42,208 bases of DNA, taken from positions 1-42,208 of the forward strand of contig CBDCWT010000057.1 in NCBI GenBank assembly GCA_965223305.1, read 5' to 3'. Both the position numbers and the translations under genes were made by a program. The notes beneath the pieces are model-generated. The model did no database searches and had not been told where the DNA came from. It saw only the letters and a program-made list of their open reading frames with translations. Source of the DNA: CBDCWT01 sp965223305 (GTDB taxonomy: Bacteria > Planctomycetota > Planctomycetia > Pirellulales > Pirellulaceae). Shown one piece after another: positions 1-9,145 of the stretch. Positions within the stretch are counted from its first letter, which is position 1, and every line of letters starts with the position of its first letter.

Positions 1-646
1 TACTCTTGCTCGTGCAAAGGTAGATTACTTTGACCGTTTCGCTCGCGGTCGTGCCGCGGTCCGCCTCCAGATTTCCCTCGAACTGGGCATCAAAACCATC
101 AGACCAACTCAGAATCGTGGCGATTGGTTCCTGAGTAAACAGGTCCTGCATGCCGGCGAAAGGGCTGTGCATTTCCTCCTCGGTAGGAATCCCCTGAGAA
201 TCCGCCAGCGGATCCGCATAGTACTCCTTGAGTGAAACGTCGACAGGCTGCCGGTCAAAGAAGGTCTCGGTCAGTTGATGGGCCTGTTCGACATCTCCCT
301 CGTCGAGCAGCTCCAGCCAGCGGTCGGCGAACATTCTCGCGTCGCGAAACAACCTGTGTTGTCGGGAGAAGTAGCGGCTGGGACCCATCGCTCCAAACAG
401 CAGGCCTATCACCAGCGCAGCGATCGCAACTCGGCGGCCTCCCTGCCCGCGAGACATCGTGCACAGAGCAATCAGGGCGAGGATGGCGGCGCCAAGGGGG
501 ATAAAAGCCAGCAACGGGTGGAGCATCGCGATCGGAGACAGTATCGCCACGCCCCCTGCCACGAGTGCCAGCCGGCTCGGCGGTTCGTAATCCGGTATCT
601 CGTCTGCTTCCGGGGAAAAGCTGATATCGCCTGTCGTCAAATTCAT
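1..646 (-). CDS. Partial membrane protein, DUF4190-like (C-terminus beyond left edge)
   Basis: An open frame of 215 codons starts at the ATG complementary to 644-646 and runs off the left edge without a stop. The N-terminal 25 residues are polar and acidic. Two hydrophobic segments follow, at about residues 25-65 (a hairpin of two helices with a short polar turn) and 72-90. The rest is a soluble acidic region containing E-E-E and F-F-D-R-Q stretches. The arrangement of a short cytosolic head, two or three membrane helices and an extracytoplasmic tail resembles DUF4190-type proteins common in planctomycetes, but I do not recognise a precise family. The gene is 152 bp downstream of the GspE-like gene on the same strand. 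Function unknown. Confidence 0.7.
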   Translation of the reverse strand, partial: MNLTTGDISFSPEADEIPDYEPPSRLALVAGGVAILSPIAMLHPLLAFIPLGAAILALIALCTMSRGQGGRRVAIAALVIGLLFGAMGPSRYFSRQHRLFRDARMFADRWLELLDEGDVEQAHQLTETFFDRQPVDVSLKEYYADPLADSQGIPTEEEMHSPFAGMQDLFTQEPIATILSWSDGFDAQFEGNLEADRGTTASETVKVIYLCTSKS

Positions 647-798
647 CACCGCATCTCAATTCGTTGCCATGCCAGTCCCGGCAAGAAGTAAAGTTCCAGT
701 TCGGCCCATTGGCTATACGTCAAGATCTCCCAAACGGTTTGCTTGCGTTTCGTACCCGCCGTCCGAGAACCATCATGTCAGCGCCCAAGGCACACGGT

Positions 799-2166
799 TC
801 AGCGTTTCATCACCCGCTGTAGCTCCGGCAGGGAAGTGATCCCCTGAACCACGAGCAAAATGCCCTCTTCTTGGAGCGTTCGCAGACCGGAAGTGCGGGC
901 GACCTTTCGCAGCACATCGAGTTTCGGTCGCGTGGCTGAGGACCTCCCGGATTTTGTCGGTGACTTTCAACAGCTCGAAGATTGAGGTTCGACCCAGATA
1001 GCCCACTCCACCACACTCCTCGCACACCGGGATCTCGATCGGCCTGCCCTTTTCATCAACCTGTTCTTCTGGCGGTGGCGGCTGGTATTCACGGTACAGC
1101 AGCGAGACGCGACCGGGCGGGATGCCGAGTTTCTGCAGGAGCTGAGGTGGCGGCTGATAGCCCTGTTTGCACTCGTTGCATAACTTCCGCACTAACCGGC
1201 TGTTCAAGACCACCGTCACCGCTTTGGCGAACTGGTCAGCAGGGGCCTTCAACTCGAGCACCCGTAGCAGTGCCTCCACGCTGTCCTTAGCATGAACTCG
1301 GCTGATCACCATCTTGTGGTGTTTATTGACCTTCTCACACAACATCCCGATCGTCTTCGCGTCCGTCAGGTTGGGGACGACAAATACATCCGGTTGCTTC
1401 AAGAGTAATTTAGGCAGGATGTCGGCAGGGGTCTGGCCTTTCGCTCCATCGTAGTAGATGGGACCGACGTTGATCACTTCATCTTCCTGCTGGCCCTCGT
1501 CCTCGAGCGAAACGAAGTCGCGCACAAAACGGTCGGAAGTGCTGAGCCCGATGTTCCAAAGCGTCGTCAATCCCTGTCCAGGGGGGCGTGCAGAAACAAA
1601 ACGAACCCTCGGTCCTCGTCGATCAACGATTTGAATGCGTTGCGCATCGCCGGGCGCATGCCGAGCTCTTCGATGGTCTCGAACTTCGGCTTCTTGGGAA
1701 CGAACTTGATTTGCACCCGTTCGCCAGTTTTGGTGCCTTGGCTGGTAAAAGCGCAAATGTACTTAACACCTTGGAACTCCTGGCGCCGAAACTCCCGTCC
1801 TGTCTCGAGCGCCGATCCTTGACGTTGAGGGTGGCGAGCTTTTTGAGAACCATCAACATCCCGTCCCCGGTTTGCCGATCTCGGGGCTCGATGTTCATCC
1901 AGACGCCGTCGACATCGACTTTGACTCCAACGCCCGCTTTGGCGTAGTCCAACATCATCCGCTCGCCACGCTTGATCAGCGCCTGGGCGATGAGGCCACC
2001 GGTTTCGGGAAAGACCGGCGACTGTTTGGCTGCTAGTAGGTTGCCCTGGTCTTTTTGGCTGTCACTGGCGCCCATGGCCGAAAAGCTAACCGGCGGAAGC
2101 TTCTTCGTGAATCGGCAGCTCCTCTTCGTTCTTTCTCTTTTTCGTCTTTACAGTTTTCTTGGCCAT
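799..2166 (-). CDS. GspE/PilB-like secretion ATPase homologue, degenerate, frameshifted in this sequence
   Basis: The reading frame is interrupted but can be followed end to end in three frames. Starting from the ATG at 2166 (M-A-K-K-T-V) it needs about four single-base corrections: an extra T near 2093, a missing T near 1788-1790, a missing C in the C-run near 1579-1584, and an indel near 916-920. The repaired product is about 455 residues; an alternative start at 2075 would avoid the first correction. The order of elements is that of type II secretion/type IV pilus assembly ATPases: an N-terminal region with F-E-T-I-E-E-L-G-M, a P-loop position, and a C-terminal tetracysteine zinc site (C-N-E-C ... 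C-E-E-C-G-G-V-G-Y-x-G-R). The P-loop reads P-P-G-Q-G-L-T-T, with Leu in place of the essential Lys. The Walker B region reads V-V-P-N-L-T-D where G-E-I-R-D is expected. It probably does not hydrolyse ATP normally. It follows pilT by 45 bp, suggesting a shared operon for a pilus-like machine. Confidence 0.75.
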
Positions 2167-2211
2167 GTCGGCGCAGCGCGAAACAGATCGGTCGTTTGCC
2201 AGAACGGGACG

Positions 2212-3382
2212 TTAGAGGATACCAGGAGCCCGCACATCGATTCCCTTCAGGGCCATCTTAAGCGCCTCGGTGCTCGGCGCCACGGCAAACGCAGTGGGAC
2301 GATCGATCATCTCGTCGTCGATCAGCTGCTTCAAACTCATCGTGTAGTCCTGCATCCCTTCCTCCGAACCAATCCGGATGGCGTCGCCTAACTTGTGGTC
2401 CTCGCCCTTAAGAATGAGCTTCCCTGACAGTGGGATTGAAGGTCATGACCTCGACCGCCGGCACCCGCGGTACATCGGGACGGATCGTCTTGAGGAGTTT
2501 TTGTGCAATGATGGCTTTCATGTTGGACGATATGGCGCTCCGCATCGCGGAGTGCATTTCTTCTGGAAACAGGTCGAGAATGCGGCCGATTGTGGTCGAC
2601 GCGCTGGAGGCGTGAACCGTGCCGAACACCAGGTGACCAGTCTCCGCCGCGTGAATGGCCGTCATAAAGGTCTCTTCGTCACTCATTTCACCGACGAGCA
2701 TGACATCCGGATCTTCGCGGACCGCGTGCTTCATGCCGATCTTGAAGTCCTTTACATCCATTCCTACCTCTCGTTGGTTGATCAGACATTTGTCCTCGGA
2801 ATAGACAAACTCGATCGGATCTTCCAACGTCAAGATGTGCTTGCGGTACAGGTGGTTGATGTGATTCAACATCGAGGCGATGGTTGTCGATTTTCCCGAT
2901 CCGGTAATTCCTGCCAGCAAGACCATGCCTTGGTCGAAGTGGCAGAGCGTCTCGATAACTTCGGGCAGGTAGAGCCCCTGGAAGTTGGGAATGAAGTTGC
3001 TGACCCGGCGTGCTACCAGTCCCAAGTTCCCCATTTGCTGCAGGATGTTGACGCGAAACCGCCAGCGGTCCCCGTCAATGTCGGCGGTATACGCGAAGTC
3101 CGCGCCTCCCTCGTCGTCGAAGATTTTACGCAGCCGCTCGTCCATCATGGGAAACAGCAGATTCACCATCTCTTCAGCTTCGATGGGACCCCGGTTCAGA
3201 GGCCTTAACTCTCCACGGACTCGGACCATGGGAGGTCTGCCGGCTTTCAAGTGCAGGTCACTCCCTTCGATCTTGACCAGCGCCCGAAACAGCTTGTCGA
3301 CTTCGAGGTCTTTCTTTTTGGTGAGGAATCGGGAGGCTCCTGGATCTACCGCTGAGTCGCGGGCATCTTCGACGATCGCCAT
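2212..3382 (-). CDS. pilT: PilT-type twitching motility ATPase, one frameshift near 2423
   Basis: This is the type IV pilus retraction ATPase, acting as a hexamer at the inner membrane. Visible motifs are Walker A G-I-T-G-S-G-K-S-T-T, the Asp box T-L-E-D-P-I-E, Walker B V-G-E-M-S-D-E-E-T, and the His box G-T-V-H-A-S-S-A. The frame closes early at 2408 because of one extra G: the DNA reads AGGGAAGCTC where AGGAAGCTC gives the family sequence P-T-V-R-K-L-I-L. Beyond that point the other frame continues with a conserved tail ending at the TAA at 2212, giving 389 residues. The start is taken at the ATG at 3382, preceded by GGGAGAG, not the upstream TTG at 3400. It lies 21 bp after hisF and 45 bp before the GspE-like gene. 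The N-terminus is about 20 residues longer than usual. Identification is firm; the break is more likely an error than decay. Confidence 0.88.
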
Positions 3383-3403
3383 TGCATCTCTCCCTATCAA
3401 TGC

Positions 3404-4171
3404 TCACAGCCGGACGGGAATTCCGCGACCGGCCATGAACTCCTTTGTTTCTCGAATCGAGTACTCTCCGAAGTGAAAGATACTCGCCGCTAAAGCTGCA
3501 TCCGCCTTTCCAATCGATATCGCGTCGGCCAAGTGCTGCGGATGGCCCGCCCCGCCGCTGGCTACGAGCGGAATCGAAACGGCCGCACTCACCGCGGCGG
3601 TGATTTCCAGGTCGTAGCCGTCTTTAGTCCCGTCACAGTCCATGCTGGTCAGTACAAGCTCGCCGGCGCCCAGCTCCTCGACACGACACGCCCACGCCAC
3701 GGCTTCTAATCCCGTGGGCGTCCTGCCACCGTGGATATGCACCTCCCACACCTGATGGCCATTGTAGTCGACACGTTTCGGGTCGATGTTCACGACAATA
3801 CACTGACTTCCGAAACGACGAGCCGCCTGGCTCACGAATTCGGGGTCTTTGCACGCCGCCGAGTTGATCGAGACCTTGTCGCAGCCGGCGTTCAACAGGC
3901 CGCGAATGTCGTCCAGCGTCCGGATCCCACCGCCGACTGTCAGCGGCATGAAGGCCTTTTCCGCGGTGCGGCGTACCACGTCGATCATGATGTCGCGGTC
4001 TTCATGGCTGGCCGTGATGTCCAAGAACACCAACTCATCAGCTCCCTCTGCATCATACCGCGCAGCGATTTCTACCGGATCTCCTGCGTCGCGGAGGTTC
4101 AAGAAGTTGGTCCCTTTGACAACCCGGCCTTGGTCAACATCCAGGCAGGGAATGACGCGCTTGGCAAGCAT
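3404..4171 (-). CDS. hisF: Imidazole glycerol phosphate synthase cyclase subunit
   Basis: HisF forms the (beta/alpha)8-barrel half of imidazole glycerol phosphate synthase. It uses ammonia from HisH to convert PRFAR into IGP and AICAR, linking histidine and purine synthesis. The product of 255 residues is close to the usual length. Recognisable segments are the N-terminal L-A-K-R-V-I-P-C-L-D-V with catalytic Asp11-equivalent, V-V-K-G-T-N-F, D-I-T-A-S-H-E-D-R, the phosphate site T-V-G-G-G-I-R, K-V-S-I-N-S-A, the second catalytic Asp in T-S-M-D-C-D-G-T-K-D-G-Y-D, and V-A-S-G-G-A-G. The start is set at the ATG at 4171, because 29 residues added by the open frame upstream have no family match. 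hisH is not in the window. The gene is intact although the genes on both sides are frameshifted. Confidence 0.95.
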   Translation of the reverse strand: MLAKRVIPCLDVDQGRVVKGTNFLNLRDAGDPVEIAARYDAEGADELVFLDITASHEDRDIMIDVVRRTAEKAFMPLTVGGGIRTLDDIRGLLNAGCDKVSINSAACKDPEFVSQAARRFGSQCIVVNIDPKRVDYNGHQVWEVHIHGGRTPTGLEAVAWACRVEELGAGELVLTSMDCDGTKDGYDLEITAAVSAAVSIPLVASGGAGHPQHLADAISIGKADAALAASIFHFGEYSIRETKEFMAGRGIPVRL

Positions 4172-4353
4172 AGGGTGACCAAAGTACTTCTCGAGACGAG
4201 AGTGGCCGAAATAGAACGCCGGCTTCCCGCCCGCATCTCTTCCGATTAGCCGAAACACTCTAATCTAAGCAGGCTGCGGAGACGGGTCAACTGGCCGTAG
4301 GGTGGTTGCGCTCAAGGCGTTACAGACGTCCTCATGCCCTCCCAGGACCGTTG

Positions 4354-6375
4354 CTAGGAGGCCGTTCCCCGAGCGCTCGCGGACTCGATGACGACTTCAC
4401 AGTCGGGCAGTGATTCGAGGAACAACCTGCCGTACGGCTTAGTTTGGATCCTCGGGTCGAACACCACTACAATCCCCCGATCTGCATGAGATCGGATCAA
4501 CCGACCGAACCCCTGCCGTAACTTGATGATCGCTTCTGGCAACTGATAGTCGTAGAACGGGTTGCCACCTGCGGCCCGGATAGCCTCCAACCTCGCCTCG
4601 AGCAGCGGATGATCCGGTACGCTGAACGGAAGACGTGTAATCATGACGTTTCTGGAGCGCCTCGCCAGGCACATCCACTCCCTGCCAGAAGCTGTCGACC
4701 CCCAACAGTACGCCACGCGGGTTGTGCTTGAACATCTCGAGCATCTTGGATCGCGAGACGCCGTCTGCCTGGCTGTACAATACTAGGTCGTGTTCCGCGA
4801 GCCACTTGCGGAGCTGCGAGGCCGTGCGGCGAACCAATTCGTAGCTCGTGAACAACGCGAAAGCGTGACCGTCCGTGCGCTCGACATACCGACGAATCAT
4901 GTCAGCGCAAACTTGTTCGAACCGATCTTTCTCCCTGTTCGGGTCCGGCATGTCGGCGACCAGGATCAGCTTCGCCCTGGCTACGAAAGTCGAATGGGCT
5001 GCCTAGGCGCAGCGAGCGGCCGTCGTCCAAGCCGATCCGAGAACGAAAGAAGTTGAACGACTCGTCCCCACCGACCGACAAGGTGGCGCTCGTCAGCACC
5101 ACACTGCGAGTCTTTTTGAACAGTGTCTCGCGCAAGACGGGACCCATTTCGATCGGAGCTGCCGACAGTGTCACGCGAGACTGTCCGCGCCGCGACCAAG
5201 TCGATTCCATCCAGTAAACAGACCCCGGCACCGCTTGACTGACCCATTGGTCGATCTCACTGGCGAGCGCCAGGAGCCGATCGTGAGCTGCACTGAAGTC
5301 CTGGCGTTGGGATCGATCGCCGACTTTGCCTCCTGCGGTCCGCACGATCCTGGCCAGTTTTAGCAAGGCAGGACTCAGCCGGTTCTCGACGATACCAGCA
5401 GCCCGGGCGCGGCCGTTCTTGTTGGCCGACTGGTTTTTCCACTCCAATAACTCGGAGAAAAAGTCGGCCGCCTGGTGGTGGCAATCGAGCACCTCGCGTT
5501 GCGCATCCACCAGGTCGTGGTGGCGTAGCAGTCCCTTGTTGGTCCGGTCGTTGTACAGCCTGGTCAACGCGTACTCGACTTGCCCGGAGGTCACGCCGAG
5601 TCCCAGGTGGTCCGCGGCCACCGACTCGATCGTGTGTGCTTCATCGAAGACGACCGCCTGATAGTCAGGCAAGATGCTGACACCCGCGCGGCGCAATGCC
5701 AAGTCGCTGAAAAAGAGAGCATGGTTGACGATCAGCAGCTGCGCATTTTGCAGTCTCCTGCGAGCGGCGTAGTAAAAACAGCGCTGATGGGTTGGGCACT
5801 CCCGTCCCAAGCAATTCCCGCTGTCGCTGGCAACCTCGGTCCACACCGAGCCAGGTGGGCGGATAGCGAGATCGCTCTTCGAGCCGTCCTGCGTATCCCG
5901 TGACCAATCGCGGAGCTGACGTAGAGCAGCCAGCTCTTCATCTCCCTCAAACAGACTTGCGGCCCGCCCCAACGCCAAATCAAGCCGACGGAGACTTAGG
6001 TAGTTGCCGCGGCCCTTGCCGAGTATCGCTACGAACTCGCGGGGAATCACGCTGTTCAGAAAAGGAATGTCCTTGGCAAGCAGTTGTTCCTGCAGGCTGA
6101 TCGTATGCGTCGACAGTAAGATCCGCCGTTTCGGCTGTTTTTCGGTCGGTTTCTTTTGGGCCGGCTCCCGAGTGACGTCCAAGATAGCCGGCACCAGGTA
6201 ACCAAAGCTCTTGCCGATGCCAGTCCCCGCTTCGACGACAAGGTGGTGACCCTCGTCCAGCGCTGCGGCGACCGCGGCCGCCATCTCGAGTTGCTGTGGG
6301 CCGATGCTCGTAGTGGGGCAGCCGGGCCGCGATTCTGCCCTGGGGACCTAAGATGTCGGTGGCGGTGAGCGTCAC
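4354..6375 (-). CDS. DinG/XPD-family ATP-dependent helicase, three frameshifts in this sequence
   Basis: Superfamily 2 DNA helicase of the DinG/YoaA branch, which unwinds 5'-3' and acts in repair. Removing one extra base at 6298-6300 (CCC), one at 4975-4977 (GGG) and one at 4649-4651 (AAA) joins three frames into a 672-residue protein starting at the GTG at 6375. Motifs in order are Q-motif-like P-Q-Q-L-E-M, Walker A E-A-G-T-G-I-G-K-S, L-S-T-H-T-I-S-L-Q-E-Q, Walker B V-F-D-E-A-H, V-L-T-S-A-T-L, F-W-Q-G-V-D-V-P-G, and R-Q-G-F-G-R-L-I-R. The iron-sulphur region has three cysteines spaced C-x4-C-x5-C as in DinG. The expected first ligand, in N-Y-L-C-x-R-R, is serine here (N-Y-L-S-L-R-R). It lies 72 bp after thiG and upstream of hisF. 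The broken frames are conserved on both sides of each break. Confidence 0.87.
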
Positions 6376-6447
6376 GCAGCCACGATATCACGAGCTGGCC
6401 AGGTACGGAATGGGGAGTGGCAGCGCCGACCAGCGAGCAGTCAATAC

Positions 6448-7335
6448 TCAACGCGGCGGAAAAGGGCGCGAAGTGATGACGCCCTCCTCTGGGCTGCTGG
6501 CGGTGGCGTAGAGCCGTTTGGGGATGCGGCCGGACAGATAGGCCAGCCGGCCCGCTTCACAGGCGGAACACATGGCCCGAGCCATGCCTAGCGGATCGCG
6601 GGCGTGGGCGATCCCCGTGTTCAATAACACACCGTCCACACCCAACTCCATCGCAATCGACACGTCGCTCGCAGTTCCCACGCCAGCGTCGACAATCACC
6701 GGATAGTCTGGGTCGCCGTCCTTGAGATATTCGAGGCAGATGCGAATGTTGTTGGGGTTCAGTACACCTTGCCCGGAACCGATCGGGCTGCCGGCCGGCA
6801 TCACCGCCGTCGCACCGGCCTCCTTCAAATAACGGGCCAAAACCGGATCATCGTTCGAGTAGCACAAAACATGAAAGCCCTCTGCAACCAGCTGCTGAGT
6901 TGCCGCGAGGGTCGCCATGGGGTCCGGCAGCAGCGATTTGCTGTCCCCCAGCACTTCGAGCTTGACCCAGTCGGCGCCAGGATTCTCTAGGCCCAACAGA
7001 ATCTCACGGCCCAAGCGCGCCGTCCGCACCGCATCCTCGGCGTTGTAGCAGCCCGCGGTATTTGGCAGCAGCGTGTAGCGATCCAGATCGATGAAGTCCA
7101 GGATGTTCTTGCCGTCCCCGTCGTAAAGCCGCTCGCGGCGGACCGCCACCGTCAGACACTCGCTGCCAGAAAGGTCGAGCGCCTGACGCATCACTTCGAA
7201 CGACTCATACTTGCCAGTACCCACGATCAGGCGGCTGTGAAAAAGATGACTGCCTAATCGTAAAGGGTCGATCCCAGAGGATGGCTCTGCCTGCTTGTCT
7301 GGGTCAATAGACGGTGGTGCGGCGCGGGACGTCAT
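6448..7335 (-). CDS. thiG: Thiazole synthase
   Basis: ThiG condenses deoxyxylulose phosphate, dehydroglycine and the thiocarboxylate of ThiS into the thiazole ring of thiamine. The 295-residue product carries the Schiff-base lysine in W-V-K-L-E-V-L-G-D and family segments L-I-V-G-T-G-K-Y, L-L-P-N-T-A-G-C, V-M-P-A-G-S-P-I-G-S-G and V-D-A-G-V-G-T-A-S-D. An N-terminal extension of about 25 polar residues precedes the conserved L-R-L-G-S-H. It is supported by a strong GGAGG eight bases before the chosen ATG, lying inside the 3' end of thiS. Four bases separate thiS and thiG, so the two are translationally linked. No thiamine riboswitch was recognised upstream. Confidence 0.95.
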   Translation of the reverse strand: MTSRAAPPSIDPDKQAEPSSGIDPLRLGSHLFHSRLIVGTGKYESFEVMRQALDLSGSECLTVAVRRERLYDGDGKNILDFIDLDRYTLLPNTAGCYNAEDAVRTARLGREILLGLENPGADWVKLEVLGDSKSLLPDPMATLAATQQLVAEGFHVLCYSNDDPVLARYLKEAGATAVMPAGSPIGSGQGVLNPNNIRICLEYLKDGDPDYPVIVDAGVGTASDVSIAMELGVDGVLLNTGIAHARDPLGMARAMCSACEAGRLAYLSGRIPKRLYATASSPEEGVITSRPFPPR

Positions 7336-7339
7336 CTAG

Positions 7340-7540
7340 CTATCCTCCGCCAACCAGAGTAACCACTTCGACCCGGTCGCCCTCTTTCAACACCCATGTC
7401 GCATGACGATCCCGCGGAGCCAGTTCTAGATTGACTTCGACGGCTACCTGACGAGCTTCAAGTTCGTGTCGCTGGAGGAGGTCAGCGACCGTGGCGGACT
7501 CCGCCAGCTCATACTGCTGACCGTTAAACTGAATCTTCAT
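7340..7540 (-). CDS. thiS: Sulphur carrier protein ThiS
   Basis: Small ubiquitin-fold protein of 66 residues that carries sulphur as a C-terminal thiocarboxylate to ThiG. It starts M-K-I-Q-F-N-G-Q and ends in V-T-L-V-G-G-G, giving the required terminal Gly-Gly. The ATG at 7540 was chosen over a TTG at 7555: it begins one base after the stop of the upstream gene, and the extra residues match nothing in the family. Tight spacing on both sides suggests a single transcript with the upstream membrane-anchored protein and thiG. Confidence 0.92.
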   Translation of the reverse strand: MKIQFNGQQYELAESATVADLLQRHELEARQVAVEVNLELAPRDRHATWVLKEGDRVEVVTLVGGG

Positions 7541-7541
7541 G

Positions 7542-8120
7542 TTACTCGACGACAATGCTCCGCGCGGAACCGCGACCCATCAGGATCATGGGGTTGGCTT
7601 GAGCGAAATTGTACTGGGAAGCTGCCCGATTCCAGGGCAGCAGATAGGCAGCGTAGGCGCCCGTGTTGGCGTCGGCCACGTAAACCACCGACTTGGCCGG
7701 TGTGAAGTTACCTGCCGAGTTGCGCATATTTGCGACTCCCGTCACCATCAGATAGCTGGGCTGCTTGCCCGCCTCGACGCCCAGATCTTGCACCACATTG
7801 TGTCTGTAAAGCCCGCCGAGTTGCCCAGTCCGAGGATTCAGCACCGAGCACTGCAACTCTCCGGTGAGGAAGTCGAGTACGAACAGTCCCTCGACGTCCT
7901 GGTGGATTGGACCGGTTGCCAACGCCATCGTTTTACCACCGTGGGAGGCCGTGGCATTCAGAATGGTCGCCGGAAAGGGGATGTTGGCCGTACGATACTG
8001 GATTCCATACAACACACCGATCACCATTCCGACACCGACCAATAGGCCCATCGTGAGGCCAGCACCTAGCATCAGCCAAGGTCGATCGACGAATCGCCAA
8101 CCTACGAGTCGTTTATGCAT
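7542..8120 (-). CDS. Membrane-anchored protein of unknown function
   Basis: Product of 192 residues starting at the ATG at 8120, preceded by TAGGAG at good distance. The in-frame GTG at 8162 lacks a ribosome site. A basic N-terminus is followed by one long hydrophobic segment (about residues 15-40, rich in G, L, M and V), so the protein is probably anchored with its bulk outside the cytoplasm. The soluble part contains G-L-F-V-L-D-F-L-T-G-E-L and V-V-Y-V-A-D-A-N-T-G-A-Y. These look like blades of a small beta-propeller or PQQ-like repeat, but two copies are too few to be sure. It sits one base upstream of thiS. I do not recognise a named family. Confidence 0.75.
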   Translation of the reverse strand: MHKRLVGWRFVDRPWLMLGAGLTMGLLVGVGMVIGVLYGIQYRTANIPFPATILNATASHGGKTMALATGPIHQDVEGLFVLDFLTGELQCSVLNPRTGQLGGLYRHNVVQDLGVEAGKQPSYLMVTGVANMRNSAGNFTPAKSVVYVADANTGAYAAYLLPWNRAASQYNFAQANPMILMGRGSARSIVVE

Positions 8121-8246
8121 CGGCGAACTCCTACGCTTGGTTCGACGCCCCGTTTTCGACACCCGTGCTCACTTTTTTCTTGGGGGAGTCGACAGTCCTC
8201 ACGACGATTCTAGTGAACTAAGCCGCTCGAGTGAACCTCACACGCA

Positions 8247-8933
8247 TCAGTCGTCATTCTGGCGGCCCATGAACCTCACGACGAAATACAACAACGTCAG
8301 GACGGATTGCAACGTCGCAGCCACGTATGTCAGCGCGGCTGCGTTGAGCACCTTGTTGACCCACGGCAGTTCGTCGTCTCTGATCAGTCCGCTTTGCACG
8401 AGGTAGCGTTTGGCTCGCGTGCTAGCGTTGAACTCGACGGGGAGATTGACGATTTGGAAAAAGACGACGCCGCTAAATACCACGATGCCCACGAACAACA
8501 GCCACTGTAAAGTCAAAGCTACGCCGGCCATCGCGATCATCATGCCGAGGCTGCTGCCAAAATTCGCAGCTGGCACGGCTACATTCCGCACCACCAAGGG
8601 AGCGTAGTGGCTTGCGTCTTGGATCGCGTGCCCGGCCTCGTGGGCCGCAATGCCGACCGCGGCCATCGATTGGCGATGATAAACGTCCTGGCTCAAACGC
8701 AGCACCTTTTGGCGTGGATCGTAGTGGTCGGACAACTGGCCCGGTACTTGTTCGATACCCACATGCTGCAGGCCGGCAGAATCGAGCATGTGGCGGGCGG
8801 CCTGACGGCCAGTCATCCTGGCTGGAACCTGGCTGGCTTTGGCGTAGGCGCTCTTCACCATCATCTGGGCCACGAAGGCCAGTAACATCGCAGGAGCCAA
8901 AAACAGCAGCAGGCGGAAATCCAGATACATCAT
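8247..8933 (-). CDS. Neutral zinc metallopeptidase, YugP-like (Zn_peptidase_2 family)
   Basis: Integral membrane zinc protease of 228 residues. It has an N-terminal membrane helix (about 5-25), the zinc site A-A-H-E-A-G-H-A-I-Q at about residues 97-106, and two or three further hydrophobic helices (about 128-165 and 200-222). The family fingerprint P-V-E-F-N-A-S-x-R-A follows the membrane helices as in YugP homologues. The second methionine of M-M-Y-L-D may be the real start; AGGAAG lies just upstream. It is 126 bp upstream of the membrane-anchored protein gene and divergent from the lipoprotein gene at 9146. The physiological substrate is not known for the family. Confidence 0.9.
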   Translation of the reverse strand: MMYLDFRLLLFLAPAMLLAFVAQMMVKSAYAKASQVPARMTGRQAARHMLDSAGLQHVGIEQVPGQLSDHYDPRQKVLRLSQDVYHRQSMAAVGIAAHEAGHAIQDASHYAPLVVRNVAVPAANFGSSLGMMIAMAGVALTLQWLLFVGIVVFSGVVFFQIVNLPVEFNASTRAKRYLVQSGLIRDDELPWVNKVLNAAALTYVAATLQSVLTLLYFVVRFMGRQNDD

Positions 8934-9145
8934 TTGTTGCTTCCTGTTTCAAATACCCGCAGGCACACCTATGATTGACTGGTTGGGGATCGCGAATTTT
9001 CCGCGCCAATTGTCGTGAAGTGCGGATCTCGCCGGCCGCGCGGCGCAGACTCCGAAGATCCGCATTTGCCCGAGATTCGATCGCAGGCCACCGGTGAATG
9101 GCCAGGACGGCGGCCAGCACAGTAATCATAGAAGCCCAAACACAC

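Noticed and set aside
2378..3208. Long plus-strand open frame of 276 codons opposite pilT
   Set aside because: It is the antisense of a clear PilT coding sequence with no ribosome site or protein-like features; high GC keeps opposite frames open.
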